DNA of 64,000 nucleotides from Streptomyces scopuliridis RB72. GTDB lineage: Bacteria; Actinomycetota; Actinomycetes; Streptomycetales; Streptomycetaceae. Positions within the stretch are counted from its first letter, which is position 1. Each line of letters starts with the position of its first letter. The position numbers were made by a program, and so were the translations under genes. Of the stretch, positions 25,283 through 34,087 are shown piece after piece. The DNA is taken from NCBI RefSeq assembly GCF_000718095.1, contig NZ_JOEI01000036.1:1-64000 (forward strand), written 5' to 3'. The notes below the pieces were generated by a model that was given only the letters and a program-made list of their open reading frames with translations, was not told where the DNA came from and did no database searches.

Positions 25283-26184
25283 GCGGGGCGCGCGACCGCG
25301 TGACCGACGCGCTGTACGGGCTCGGCTGGGGCACGGTCAAGAAGCTCCCGGAGCCCGTGGCCACGGCCCTCGGCCGGACCATCGCGGACACCGTGTGGAA
25401 GCGGCGCGGGCCGAGCGTGCTGCGCCTCGAATCCAATCTCGCGCGTGTGGTGCCCGACGCGGGGCCCGAGCGGCTCGCCGCGCTCTCCAAGGCCGGGATG
25501 CGCTCGTACATGCGCTACTGGATGGAGTCCTTCCGGCTGCCGGCCTGGAGCAAGGAACGGGTGCGCGCGGGCGTCGAGATCAAGGACATCGACCTGCTGA
25601 TGGACGGACTCGCCTCCGGACGCGGCGTTGTGCTGGCCCTGCCGCACATGGCCAACTGGGACCTGGCGGGAGCGTGGCTCACCCGCGGGCAGGGGGTGCC
25701 CTTCACGACGGTCGCCGAGCGGCTCAAGCCCGAGACGCTGTACGACCGGTTCGTCGCCTACCGCGAGAGCCTGGGCATGGAGGTCCTGCCGCACACCGGC
25801 GGCTCCGCCTTCGGCCGGCTCGCGCGCCGGCTGCGGAGCGGCGGTCTGGTCTGCCTGGTCGCCGACCGCGATCTGTCGTCGTCCGGTGTCGAGGTCGACT
25901 TCTTCGGGGACGCCACGCGGATGCCGGCGGGACCCGCGCTGCTCGCCCAGCAGACCGGGGCGCTGCTGATGCCGGCGGCGCTCTGGTTCGACGATTCGAC
26001 GGTCATGCGGGGACGCGTGTACCCGGCGATCGAGGTGCCGGAGACAGGTACCCGCGCCGAGAAGACGTCTGTGATGACACAGGCGATGGCCGACGCCTTC
26101 GCCGACGGAATCGCCGAACACCCGGAGGACTGGCACATGCTGCAACGGCTGTGGCTCAAGGACCTGGAGCGGGGGCCCGAGTGA
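25279..26184 (+). CDS. Phosphatidylinositol mannoside acyltransferase (PatA-like)
   Basis: This 301-aa enzyme of the LpxL/HtrB acyltransferase family probably acylates the mannose of PIM at the inner face of the membrane. The catalytic motif HX4D is PHMANWD (H123, D128). A second conserved region, VADRDLSSSGVEVDFFG, forms the usual acceptor site. It starts within the stop of pgsA and overlaps pimA by four bases (GTGA), so the three genes are translationally coupled, in the same order as in Mycobacterium. Confidence 0.88.
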   Translation: MSGARDRVTDALYGLGWGTVKKLPEPVATALGRTIADTVWKRRGPSVLRLESNLARVVPDAGPERLAALSKAGMRSYMRYWMESFRLPAWSKERVRAGVEIKDIDLLMDGLASGRGVVLALPHMANWDLAGAWLTRGQGVPFTTVAERLKPETLYDRFVAYRESLGMEVLPHTGGSAFGRLARRLRSGGLVCLVADRDLSSSGVEVDFFGDATRMPAGPALLAQQTGALLMPAALWFDDSTVMRGRVYPAIEVPETGTRAEKTSVMTQAMADAFADGIAEHPEDWHMLQRLWLKDLERGPE

Positions 26185-27389
26185 GGATCGGCATCGTCTG
26201 CCCGTACTCGTGGGACGTACCGGGCGGCGTCCAGTTCCACATCAGGGACCTGGCGGAACATCTGATCCGGCTCGGACACGAGGTGTCCGTACTGGCCCCC
26301 GCGGACGACGAGACCCCGCTCCCGCCGTACGTCGTCTCGGCCGGCCGCGCCGTACCCGTCCCGTACAACGGCTCGGTCGCCCGGCTGAACTTCGGCTTCC
26401 TCTCGGCCGCGCGGGTACGGCGCTGGCTGCACGACGGCGCCTTCGACGTGATCCATATCCATGAGCCGACCGCGCCGTCACTGGGGCTGCTCACCTGCTG
26501 GGCCGCGCAGGGCCCCATCGTCGCCACGTTCCACACGTCGAACCCGCGGTCGCGGGCGATGATCGCGGCGTACCCGATCCTCCAGCCGGCACTGGAGAAG
26601 ATCAGCGCGCGGATCGCCGTGAGCGAGTACGCGCGGCGGACGCTGGTGGAGCATCTGGGCGGCGACGCCGTGGTCATCCCGAACGGCGTCGACGTCGACT
26701 TCTTCGCCAAGGCCGAGGCCAATCCGGCCTGGCAGGGGCGCACCATCGGCTTCATCGGCCGGATCGACGAGCCGCGCAAGGGCCTGCCGGTGCTGATGAA
26801 CGCCCTCCCGAAGATCCTCGCCGTCTACCCGGAGACGCGGCTGCTGGTGGCGGGGCGCGGGGACGAGAAGGAGGCCGTGGAGTCGCTTCCCAAGGAGATG
26901 CGGGAGCGCGTCGAGTTCCTCGGGATGGTCAGCGACGAGGACAAGGCGCGGCTGCTGCGCAGCGTCGACCTGTACGTCGCCCCCAACACGGGCGGCGAGA
27001 GCTTCGGCATCATCCTCGTCGAGGCGCTCTCGGCGGGCGCGGCGGTACTGGCGAGCGACCTGGACGCGTTCGCCCAGGTCCTGGACCAGGGCGCGGCGGG
27101 CGAACTGTTCACCAACGAGGACGCGGACGCGCTGGCGGGGGCGGCGGTACGGCTGCTGGGCGACGCGGAGAGGCGCGCGGAGCTGCGGGAGCGGGGGAGT
27201 GCGCATGTGCGGCGCTTCGACTGGTCGACGGTGGGGGCGGACATTCTGGCGGTGTACGAGACGGTGACGGACGGGGCGGCGTCGGTGGCAACGGACGAAC
27301 GCACGGGGCTGCGTGGCCGCCTGTGGCGTCGGGGCGAGAGCGGTGGCCCGACCTCGGGGTCGAGCGACGCGCTCTTCTCGGGCGGGTAG
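26181..27389 (+). CDS. pimA: Phosphatidylinositol alpha-mannosyltransferase (GT4)
   Basis: This 402-aa GT-B glycosyltransferase moves mannose from GDP-mannose to phosphatidylinositol. The N-terminal domain has CPYSWDVPGGVQ and the acceptor-site HIHEP. The C-terminal domain holds FIGRIDEPRKGL and the nucleotide-sugar motif APNTGGESFGIILVEA (EX7E). The last about 40 residues are low in complexity. GTG 26181 overlaps the stop of the acyltransferase gene. No terminator hairpin is evident before the repeat block at 27390. Confidence 0.9.
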   Translation: MRIGIVCPYSWDVPGGVQFHIRDLAEHLIRLGHEVSVLAPADDETPLPPYVVSAGRAVPVPYNGSVARLNFGFLSAARVRRWLHDGAFDVIHIHEPTAPSLGLLTCWAAQGPIVATFHTSNPRSRAMIAAYPILQPALEKISARIAVSEYARRTLVEHLGGDAVVIPNGVDVDFFAKAEANPAWQGRTIGFIGRIDEPRKGLPVLMNALPKILAVYPETRLLVAGRGDEKEAVESLPKEMRERVEFLGMVSDEDKARLLRSVDLYVAPNTGGESFGIILVEALSAGAAVLASDLDAFAQVLDQGAAGELFTNEDADALAGAAVRLLGDAERRAELRERGSAHVRRFDWSTVGADILAVYETVTDGAASVATDERTGLRGRLWRRGESGGPTSGSSDALFSGG

Positions 27390-27674
27390 GGGTCCGTTTC
27401 GGCGGGGCCCGGTTTCCGGGTGCGGGTTATTGCCGGGTGGCGCGGTGCGCCTCCGGCGGGGGGTCGTGGTCCTGGGTGCGTTTTGGCTGGGGCCGGTGGT
27501 CCGGGTGCGGGTTGTTGCCGGGTGGCGCTCCGGGGCTCGCGCCCGGGACGGCATGATTTACGGCGCGCAGCTGGCCTGACGATGGGTTCGGGCGTTCGTG
27601 CGCACCAACCCCTTGCCCCCAGCTGGGCGGTGGGTCGCGGGGGACCACCGGCGGGAGGGGGTCGGGGTCGGAGG
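27390..27674. repeat. G-rich repeat arm of a 490-bp non-coding block
   Basis: This gene-free region is G-rich on the plus strand. It contains an about 85-bp unit in two diverged tandem copies; the best match is 27416-27442 against 27501-27527 (26 of 27 bases). The segment 27444-27469 is the near-exact reverse complement of 27808-27834 and of 202-228 (one base shorter). Thus the block reads G-rich repeats, then the 67-bp element, then C-rich repeats of the same family in inverted orientation. Confidence 0.65.
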
Positions 27675-27741
27675 AGGTGCGTGTCCGGACGTAAAGCGTC
27701 GCAGCTCGCGCGAAGCGCGGTGAGGAAAGCAGTCCGGACAC
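27675..27741. repeat. 67-bp two-stem intergenic element, copy 2
   Basis: Identical in all 67 bases to 1-67, including the 10-bp terminal inverted repeat (27681-27690 with 27732-27741) and the inner hairpin (27705-27724). It lies 138 bases before the start of the gene at 27879, in the same orientation as copy 1 relative to its downstream gene. Confidence 0.8.
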
Positions 27742-27878
27742 CAGCACGGCGCGACCCGCACCACAACGCACCCCGCACCCCGCCGGACGGCGCACCGCAC
27801 CCCCACACCACGACCCCCCGCCGGGAGGCGCACCGCACCCCACCACGACCCCCAGCCGGGAGGCGATACCGTGGCGCC
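27742..27878. repeat. C-rich repeat arm after element copy 2
   Basis: Degenerate units of the same family as 68-270 (CCGCCGGACGGCGCACC and CCGCCGGGAGGCGCACC types). The last unit supplies a GGGAGG 15 bases before the next gene's start, so the repeat may contribute its ribosome site. Confidence 0.65.
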
Positions 27879-28424
27879 GTGATCGAGACCCTTATCTGGA
27901 TCGTCGTCGCCGTCGTCGCGATCGGCCTCTACCTCAGCTGGACCGCCGGCCGCCTCGACCGCCTCCACGCCCGCATCGACGCCGCCCGCGCCGCCCTCGA
28001 CGCCCAGTTGCTGCGGCGCGCCTCGGTCACTCAGGAGCTGGCCTCATCCGGCGTGCTCGATCCCGCCGCGTCGATCGTCCTGTATCAGGCCGCGCACGCC
28101 GCCCGGCAGGCCGAGGAGGAGCAGCGCGAGGTCGCCGAGAGCGAGTTGAGTCAGGCGCTGCGGGCCGTCTTCGGGGAGACCGCGCAGGTCGAGGCGGTGC
28201 AGGCCGCCCCCGGGGGCGAGGACGCCGCCGGGGAGCTGGCCGCCGCGGTACGGCGCGTACCCATGGCGCGGCGGTTCCACAACGACTCCGTACGCGCGGC
28301 CCGCGCACTGCGGCGGCACCGCAAGGTCCGCTGGTTCCGGCTCGCCGGCCACGCGCCGTTTCCGCTCGCGTTCGAGATGGACGACGAGCCGCCGGTCGCG
28401 CTGGCCGACCGGCCGGGTTCCTGA
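27879..28424 (+). CDS. Membrane-anchored coiled-coil protein, LemA-like in layout
   Basis: This 181-aa protein starts with one hydrophobic helix (LIWIVVAVVAIGLYLSW), followed by helical, charged segments (DRLHARIDAARAALDAQLLRR; AARQAEEEQREVAESELSQALR) and a basic segment with RRFHNDSVRAAR. The single N-terminal anchor plus helical bundle recalls LemA, but I cannot assign it firmly. GTG 27879 is the only start that places the helix at the N terminus. It lies between pimA and pdxS and is probably transcribed from within or near the repeat block. Confidence 0.65.
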   Translation: MIETLIWIVVAVVAIGLYLSWTAGRLDRLHARIDAARAALDAQLLRRASVTQELASSGVLDPAASIVLYQAAHAARQAEEEQREVAESELSQALRAVFGETAQVEAVQAAPGGEDAAGELAAAVRRVPMARRFHNDSVRAARALRRHRKVRWFRLAGHAPFPLAFEMDDEPPVALADRPGS

Positions 28425-28532
28425 GCACGCGAAACGAGCCACCGCCTCTTCATTGGCCCTTGCTGTGGACTGGTTCCGGGGCGTTTTCTGGGGTGTCACT
28501 TCCCCATCCTTTTCAGCCAGTGAGGTCGCTCC

Positions 28533-29447
28533 GTGTCCACCACGCTTCCCACCGTTCCCCAGTCCCCCGAGACCGGCACCGCGCGCGTGAAGCGCGGTAT
28601 GGCCGAGCAGCTCAAGGGGGGTGTGATCATGGACGTCGTCACGCCGGAGCAGGCGAAGATCGCCGAGGACGCCGGCGCGGTCGCCGTGATGGCGCTGGAG
28701 CGGGTGCCCGCCGATATCCGTAAGGACGGCGGCGTCGCCCGGATGTCCGACCCGGACATGATCGAGGGCATCATCGACGCGGTCTCGATCCCGGTGATGG
28801 CCAAGTCCCGGATCGGTCACTTCGTCGAGGCCCAGGTCCTGCAGTCGCTCGGCGTGGACTACATCGATGAGTCCGAGGTGCTGACCCCGGCCGACGAGGT
28901 CAACCACTCCGACAAGTGGGCGTTCACGACGCCCTTCGTCTGCGGTGCCACCAACCTGGGCGAGGCGCTGCGCCGGATCGGCGAGGGCGCGGCGATGATC
29001 CGCTCCAAGGGCGAGGCGGGCACCGGCAATGTCGTGGAGGCCGTCCGGCATCTGCGGCAGATCAAGAACGAGATCGCCCGGCTGCGCGGGTTCGACAACA
29101 ACGAGCTGTACGCCGCCGCCAAGGAGCTGCGCGCCCCGTACGAGATCGTCAAGGAGGTCGCGGCGCTCGGCAAGCTGCCGGTGGTGCTGTTCTCCGCGGG
29201 CGGTGTCGCCACCCCCGCCGACGCCGCGCTGATGCGCCAGCTCGGCGCAGAGGGCGTCTTCGTCGGGTCCGGCATCTTCAAGTCCGGTGACCCGGCCAAG
29301 CGCGCCGCGGCGATCGTGAAGGCCACCACCTTCTACGACGACCCGAAGGTCATCGCGGAGGCGTCCCGCAATCTGGGCGAGGCCATGGTCGGCATCAACT
29401 GCGACACCCTTCCCGAGGCCGAGCGCTATGCGAACCGTGGCTGGTAA
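28533..29447 (+). CDS. pdxS: Pyridoxal 5'-phosphate synthase, lyase subunit PdxS
   Basis: This 304-aa TIM-barrel subunit builds PLP from ribose 5-phosphate, glyceraldehyde 3-phosphate and ammonia. Visible features are GGVIMDVV near residue 30, the imine-forming Lys in VMAKSRIGH, the second Lys region [12 protein letters not shown] and [12 protein letters not shown]. Length matches the family. GTG 28533 is the family start after a short variable leader. PdxT follows six bases downstream and supplies the ammonia. Confidence 0.95.
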   Translation: MSTTLPTVPQSPETGTARVKRGMAEQLKGGVIMDVVTPEQAKIAEDAGAVAVMALERVPADIRKDGGVARMSDPDMIEGIIDAVSIPVMAKSRIGHFVEAQVLQSLGVDYIDESEVLTPADEVNHSDKWAFTTPFVCGATNLGEALRRIGEGAAMIRSKGEAGTGNVVEAVRHLRQIKNEIARLRGFDNNELYAAAKELRAPYEIVKEVAALGKLPVVLFSAGGVATPADAALMRQLGAEGVFVGSGIFKSGDPAKRAAAIVKATTFYDDPKVIAEASRNLGEAMVGINCDTLPEAERYANRGW

Positions 29448-29453
29448 CCGGCG

Positions 29454-30044
29454 ATGAACACCCCTGTGATCGGCGTCCTGGCGCTCCAGGGCGACGTCCG
29501 GGAACATCTGACGGCCCTGGCGGCGGCGGGAGCCGAGGCCAGGACCGTCAGGCGCCCGGCGGAACTCGACGGCGTCGAGGGGCTGGTGATCCCGGGCGGC
29601 GAGTCCACGACGATGTCCAAGCTGGCCGCGCTCTTCGGCATGCTGGAGCCGCTGCGGGAGCGCGTACGGGCCGGGATGCCCGTATACGGCACCTGCGCAG
29701 GGATGATCATGCTCGCCGAGAAGATCCTGGATCCGCGCTCCGGCCAGGAGACGGTCGGCGGGATCGACATGATCGTCCGCCGGAACGCCTTCGGCCGGCA
29801 GAACGAGTCCTTCGAGGCGGCGGTCGAGGTCGACGGTGTCGAGGGCGGTCCCGTGGAGGGCGTTTTCATTCGCGCCCCCTGGGTCGAATCGGTCGGCGCC
29901 GAAGTGCGGGTGCTCGCGGAGTACGGGGGCCATGTCGTCGCCGTACGGCAGGGCAACGCCCTCGCGACCTCGTTCCATCCGGAGCTGACGGGCGACCACA
30001 GGCTGCACCGGTTCTTCACCGACATGGTGCGCTCCGCACGGTGA
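29454..30044 (+). CDS. pdxT: Pyridoxal 5'-phosphate synthase, glutaminase subunit PdxT
   Basis: This 196-aa class I glutamine amidotransferase passes ammonia to PdxS. The GGEST substrate loop is at about 46-50, the catalytic Cys in GTCAGM at about residue 80, and the His-Glu pair in SFHPEL near residue 175. It forms an operon with pdxS. Confidence 0.94.
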   Translation: MNTPVIGVLALQGDVREHLTALAAAGAEARTVRRPAELDGVEGLVIPGGESTTMSKLAALFGMLEPLRERVRAGMPVYGTCAGMIMLAEKILDPRSGQETVGGIDMIVRRNAFGRQNESFEAAVEVDGVEGGPVEGVFIRAPWVESVGAEVRVLAEYGGHVVAVRQGNALATSFHPELTGDHRLHRFFTDMVRSAR

Positions 30045-30106
30045 CCGGATCCCGGTAGGATCGCTGCCGAACGGAGCAGGATGGGTTACGCGAAGGAGAC
30101 AGGCAG

Positions 30107-30859
30107 ATGTCCGGCCACTCTAAATGGGCTACGACGAAGCACAAGAAGGCCGTGATCGATGCCAAGCGCGGCAAGCTCTTCGCGAAGCTGATCAAGAACA
30201 TCGAGGTCGCGGCCCGCACCGGCGGTGCCGATGTCGACGGTAACCCGACCCTCTTCGACGCCATCCAGAAGGCGAAGAAGAGCTCGGTGCCGAACAAGAA
30301 CATCGACTCGGCCGTCAAGCGCGGCGCCGGCCTGGAGGCCGGTGGCGCCGACTACGAGACGATCATGTACGAGGGATACGGCCCGAACGGTGTCGCGGTG
30401 CTCATCGAGTGCCTGACCGACAACCGCAACCGCGCCGCCTCCGACGTCCGCGTGGCCATGACCCGTAACGGTGGTTCGATGGCCGACCCGGGCTCCGTCT
30501 CGTATCTCTTCAACCGCAAGGGCGTCGTGATCGTCCCCAAGGGCGAGCTGGGCGAGGACGACGTCCTGGGCGCGGTCCTCGACGCGGGCGCCGAGGAGGT
30601 CAACGACCTCGGTGAGTCCTTCGAGGTGCTCAGCGAGGCGACCGACCTGGTCGCGGTCCGCAGCGCGCTCCAGGAGGCGGGTATCGACTACGACTCCGCC
30701 GACGCCAACTTCGTCCCGACCATGCAGGTCGAGCTGGACGAGGAGGGCGCGCGCAAGATCTTCAAGCTGATCGACGCCCTGGAGGACAGCGACGACGTGC
30801 AGAACGTCTTCGCCAACTTCGATGTCTCGGACGATGTGATGGAGAAGGTCGACGCCTGA
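30107..30859 (+). CDS. yebC: YebC/PmpR-family regulator
   Basis: This 250-aa protein starts with the family signature [22 protein letters not shown] and keeps the acidic middle domain and GTVSYLF-like core ([10 protein letters not shown]). Members are DNA-binding regulators, and some have recently been linked to translation of proline-rich stretches. It precedes ruvCAB, the usual actinobacterial order, but a hairpin separates them. ATG 30107 has GAAGGAG upstream. Confidence 0.92.
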   Translation: MSGHSKWATTKHKKAVIDAKRGKLFAKLIKNIEVAARTGGADVDGNPTLFDAIQKAKKSSVPNKNIDSAVKRGAGLEAGGADYETIMYEGYGPNGVAVLIECLTDNRNRAASDVRVAMTRNGGSMADPGSVSYLFNRKGVVIVPKGELGEDDVLGAVLDAGAEEVNDLGESFEVLSEATDLVAVRSALQEAGIDYDSADANFVPTMQVELDEEGARKIFKLIDALEDSDDVQNVFANFDVSDDVMEKVDA

Positions 30860-30885
30860 CGGTCACGACTGACACGGCTTCACCT

Positions 30886-30922
30886 GACGGGCCGACGGGA
30901 CACGCCCTCCCGTCGGCCCGTC
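30886..30922 (+). terminator. Hairpin terminator after yebC
   Basis: A 15-bp perfect stem (30886-30900 with 30908-30922) and seven-base loop, 27 bases past the yebC stop. It suggests that ruvC has its own promoter in the next about 60 bases. Confidence 0.75.
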
Positions 30923-30987
30923 GCGTTGTCAGTGACGACCGATACTGTGCTGATCAGCGGGAACATTTGACCGAGGGAGGGGGCGCC

Positions 30988-31545
30988 ATGCGGGTGCTGG
31001 GAGTTGACCCCGGGCTGACCCGGTGCGGTGTGGGCGTCGTCGAGGGGGTCGCGGGCCGTCCGCTGGCCATGCTCGGCGTCGGCGTGGTCCGTACGCCCGC
31101 GGACGCGGAGACCGGCCAACGGCTGGTCGCCATCGAGCAGGGCATCGACGCCTGGCTGGACGAGCACCGGCCCGAACTCGTCGCGGTGGAGCGGGTGTTC
31201 GCCCAGCACAATGTGCGTACGGTCATGGGCACCGCGCAGGCAAGCGCGGTCGCCATGCTCTGCGCCTCGCGCCGAGGCATCCCCGTGGCCCTGCACACCC
31301 CCAGCGAGGTCAAGGCGGCCATCACCGGCAGCGGCCGTGCGGACAAGACCCAGGTCGGCGCGATGGTGACCCGGCTGCTGCGCCTGGACGCCCCGCCGAA
31401 GCCGGCCGACGCCGCCGACGCCCTCGCGCTCGCCATCTGCCATATCTGGCGCGCCCCCGCGCTGAACCGGCTCCAGCAGGCGCAGGCGGCGGCCCGTCCC
31501 TCCCGTATCCCCACCACCGCATCCGTACGGAAGGTCACGCGATGA
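30988..31545 (+). CDS. ruvC: Holliday-junction resolvase RuvC
   Basis: This 185-aa endonuclease cuts Holliday junctions made mobile by RuvAB. The acidic catalytic residues are visible in [11 protein letters not shown] (D7), VAVERVF (Glu near 68) and [13 protein letters not shown] (Asp pair near 140). ATG 30988 follows GAGGGAGGGGG closely. It overlaps ruvA by four bases. Confidence 0.95.
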   Translation: MRVLGVDPGLTRCGVGVVEGVAGRPLAMLGVGVVRTPADAETGQRLVAIEQGIDAWLDEHRPELVAVERVFAQHNVRTVMGTAQASAVAMLCASRRGIPVALHTPSEVKAAITGSGRADKTQVGAMVTRLLRLDAPPKPADAADALALAICHIWRAPALNRLQQAQAAARPSRIPTTASVRKVTR

Positions 31546-32165
31546 TCGCCTTCGTCAGCGGCCCGGTCGCCGCCCTCGCCCCGACCACGGCGGTGGTCGA
31601 GGTCGGCGGCGTCGGCATGGCCGTCCAGTGCACGCCCGGCACGCTCGCCGGGCTGCGCGTCGGCCAGGAGGCGAGGCTCGCCACCTCCCTGGTCGTACGG
31701 GAGGACTCCCTGACCCTGTACGGCTTCGCGGACGACGACGAGCGCCAGGTCTTCGAGCTGTTGCAGACCGCGAGCGGGGTGGGCCCGAGGCTGGCGCAGG
31801 CCATGCTCGCCGTGCACAGCCCGGACGCGCTGCGTATCGCCGTCTCCACGGGCGACGAGAAGGCTCTGACCGCGGTTCCCGGCATCGGCAAGAAGGGCGC
31901 CCAGAAGCTGCTGCTCGAACTGAAGGACCGGCTGGGCGAGCCGGTCGGCGCGGCCGGGCGGCAGGGCGTCGGCGCCGCCGTCTCCGCCTCCTGGAGCGAC
32001 CAGCTGCACGCCGCCCTGATCGGTCTCGGCTATGCCACCCGCGAGGCCGACGACGCGGTCGCGCTGGTCACCCCGCAGGCCGAGGCCGCGCTCGCCGAGG
32101 GAGCGCAGCCGCCCGTGCCGCGGCTGCTGCGGGCCGCGCTCCAGAGCCTGAACAGAACGCGTTGA
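31542..32165 (+). CDS. ruvA: Holliday-junction branch-migration protein RuvA
   Basis: This 207-aa junction-binding subunit starts with an OB fold ([14 protein letters not shown]) and has two helix-hairpin-helix motifs ([14 protein letters not shown] and [16 protein letters not shown]). The C-terminal about 50 residues form the RuvB-contact domain. The ATG overlaps the ruvC stop. Confidence 0.95.
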   Translation: MIAFVSGPVAALAPTTAVVEVGGVGMAVQCTPGTLAGLRVGQEARLATSLVVREDSLTLYGFADDDERQVFELLQTASGVGPRLAQAMLAVHSPDALRIAVSTGDEKALTAVPGIGKKGAQKLLLELKDRLGEPVGAAGRQGVGAAVSASWSDQLHAALIGLGYATREADDAVALVTPQAEAALAEGAQPPVPRLLRAALQSLNRTR

Positions 32166-32242
32166 GCCGGCGCAGGCTGCTCCTCCGTGCCGTACTCCGA
32201 GGCGCCGTCCAGCGACGCGCCCCTTTCCCGAGGTGAAACAGA

Positions 32243-33325
32243 GTGAACTGGGACGACACCAGCGGCGGGACGCCGCCGGACGACATCGCCGAGCGGCTCG
32301 TCGGCTCGTCCGCCGACGGCGAGGACCAGGCCGTCGAGGCGGCGCTGCGGCCCAAGTCGCTGGGTGAGTTCGTCGGCCAGGAGCGCGTCCGCGAGCAGCT
32401 CGACCTGGTGCTGAAGGCGGCCCTGGCGCGTGGCGCGACCGCCGACCACGTACTGCTCTCCGGCGCCCCGGGGCTCGGCAAGACCACCCTCTCCATGATC
32501 ATCGCGGCCGAGATGAACGCCCCGATCCGGATCACCTCGGGCCCCGCCATCCAGCACGCCGGCGATCTCGCGGCGATCCTCTCCTCCCTCCAGGAGGGCG
32601 AGGTCCTCTTCCTGGACGAGATCCACCGGATGTCCAGGCCCGCCGAGGAGATGCTCTACATGGCGATGGAGGACTTCCGGGTCGACGTCATCGTCGGCAA
32701 GGGCCCGGGCGCCACCGCCATCCCGCTGGAGCTGCCGCCGTTCACGCTGGTGGGCGCCACCACCCGGGCAGGGCTGCTGCCGCCCCCGCTGCGCGACCGC
32801 TTCGGTTTCACCGGTCATATGGAGTTCTACGAGAGCGCCGAGCTGGAGCGCGTGATCCACCGCTCCGCCCACCTCCTCGACCTGGAGATCGACACCGAGG
32901 GCGCGGCGGAGATCGCGGGACGCTCCCGCGGCACGCCCCGTATCGCCAACCGGCTGCTGCGCCGCGTACGCGACTACGCGCAGGTCAAGGCGGACGGCGT
33001 CATCAACCGCGAGGTGGCCGCCGTGGCCCTCGGGGTCTACGAGGTCGACGCCCGTGGCCTGGACCGGCTCGACCGCGCGGTACTGAAAGCCCTGCTCAAG
33101 CTGTTCGGCGGCGGCCCCGTCGGTCTGTCGACCCTGGCGGTGGCCGTGGGGGAGGAGCGTGAGACGGTGGAGGAAGTCGCGGAGCCCTTTCTCGTACGGG
33201 AGGGACTGCTCGCCCGCACTCCGCGCGGCCGGGTCGCCACCCCCGCCGCCTGGGCCCACCTGGGACTCGTACCCCCTCAGCAGGCCCCCGGCGCAAGCGG
33301 ACAACCGGGTCTGTTCGGGGCGTGA
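32243..33325 (+). CDS. ruvB: Holliday-junction helicase RuvB
   Basis: This 360-aa AAA+ motor has Walker [10 protein letters not shown], Walker B LDEIHR, sensor 1 GATTRAG and the arginine-finger region LRDRFGF, followed by a winged-helix C terminus. GTG 32243 follows GAGGTGAAACA; the gap from ruvA is 77 bases. The N-terminal tail is about 15 residues longer than the E. coli type, as is common in actinobacteria. Confidence 0.95.
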   Translation: MNWDDTSGGTPPDDIAERLVGSSADGEDQAVEAALRPKSLGEFVGQERVREQLDLVLKAALARGATADHVLLSGAPGLGKTTLSMIIAAEMNAPIRITSGPAIQHAGDLAAILSSLQEGEVLFLDEIHRMSRPAEEMLYMAMEDFRVDVIVGKGPGATAIPLELPPFTLVGATTRAGLLPPPLRDRFGFTGHMEFYESAELERVIHRSAHLLDLEIDTEGAAEIAGRSRGTPRIANRLLRRVRDYAQVKADGVINREVAAVALGVYEVDARGLDRLDRAVLKALLKLFGGGPVGLSTLAVAVGEERETVEEVAEPFLVREGLLARTPRGRVATPAAWAHLGLVPPQQAPGASGQPGLFGA

Positions 33326-33490
33326 GGGCAACGACACTCGCGAGGTCAGGAACCCCGGTGCGATGCTGGGCGTTGTTCCAACGAAGCGGACTCGCTTAGA
33401 CTCCGCCGATGCCGCCCTTCCGGGTCGGCGTGCCCACCCCCGTATACCAGGCCGCTCGACAGCGCGGTCGTGCGAAGGAAGTTCCCTCCC

Positions 33491-33943
33491 GTGAGTCTCG
33501 TGACCCTCCTCCCCTTCATCGTGCTCATCGGGGCCATGTTCCTGATGACCCGGTCCGCCAAGAAGAAGCAGCAGGCAGCTGCGCAGATGCGCAACGAAAT
33601 GCAGCCCGGCACCGGCATCCGCACCATCGGTGGCATGTACGCCACCGTCAAGGAGGTGCACGACGACATGGTTCTTCTGGAGGTCGCTCCCGGCGTCCAC
33701 GCCGTCTACGCCAAGAACGCCATCGGCGCCGTCCTGGACGACGACGAGTACAACCGCATCGTGCACGGCGAGGACGACCTCAAGAGCGACCTCGACGCTC
33801 CGGTCGTCCCGGACGACGCCTCCTCGCTGACCGAGACCGACAGCACCCCGGACGACGCCAAGATCGACCTGGGCAAGAAGCCCGAGGCCGACGACGCCGA
33901 GCCCAAGGACGGCAAGGCCGACGGCGAGGCCGGCGCGAAGTAG
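33491..33943 (+). CDS. yajC: Preprotein translocase accessory protein YajC
   Basis: This 150-aa protein has one N-terminal membrane helix (LVTLLPFIVLIGAMFLM), the basic TRSAKKKQQ cap, the conserved small beta domain (GTGIRTIGGMYATV), then a long acidic Asp/Glu/Lys tail of about 50 residues. It joins SecDF. GTG 33491 follows GGAAG and fits the family; a longer frame is open upstream. Confidence 0.92.
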   Translation: MSLVTLLPFIVLIGAMFLMTRSAKKKQQAAAQMRNEMQPGTGIRTIGGMYATVKEVHDDMVLLEVAPGVHAVYAKNAIGAVLDDDEYNRIVHGEDDLKSDLDAPVVPDDASSLTETDSTPDDAKIDLGKKPEADDAEPKDGKADGEAGAK

Positions 33944-33956
33944 TCCCGACCGTGCA

Positions 33957-33979
33957 GACGGGCCGCTCAGCGGCCCGTC
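33957..33979 (+). terminator. Hairpin between yajC and secD
   Basis: An 11-bp perfect stem (33957-33967 with 33969-33979) with a one-base nominal loop (in practice three or more bases open), starting 14 bases after yajC. It may end or attenuate the yajC transcript before secD. Confidence 0.5.
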
Positions 33980-34087
33980 GCGGCGTACGGTTGCGCTGGA
34001 ATTCTGCGGGGGCAGGTCCCCACAACACTTCGTGGCCGCTCCGGCGCACACCCGGCGTGGGGCGGTTGGACAGGGAGAAACGAGAAG

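Noticed and set aside
30955..30990. Possible LexA/SOS box before ruvC (GAACATTTGACC)
   Set aside because: Only one half matches the actinobacterial GAAC-N4-GTTC pattern; the second half is missing.
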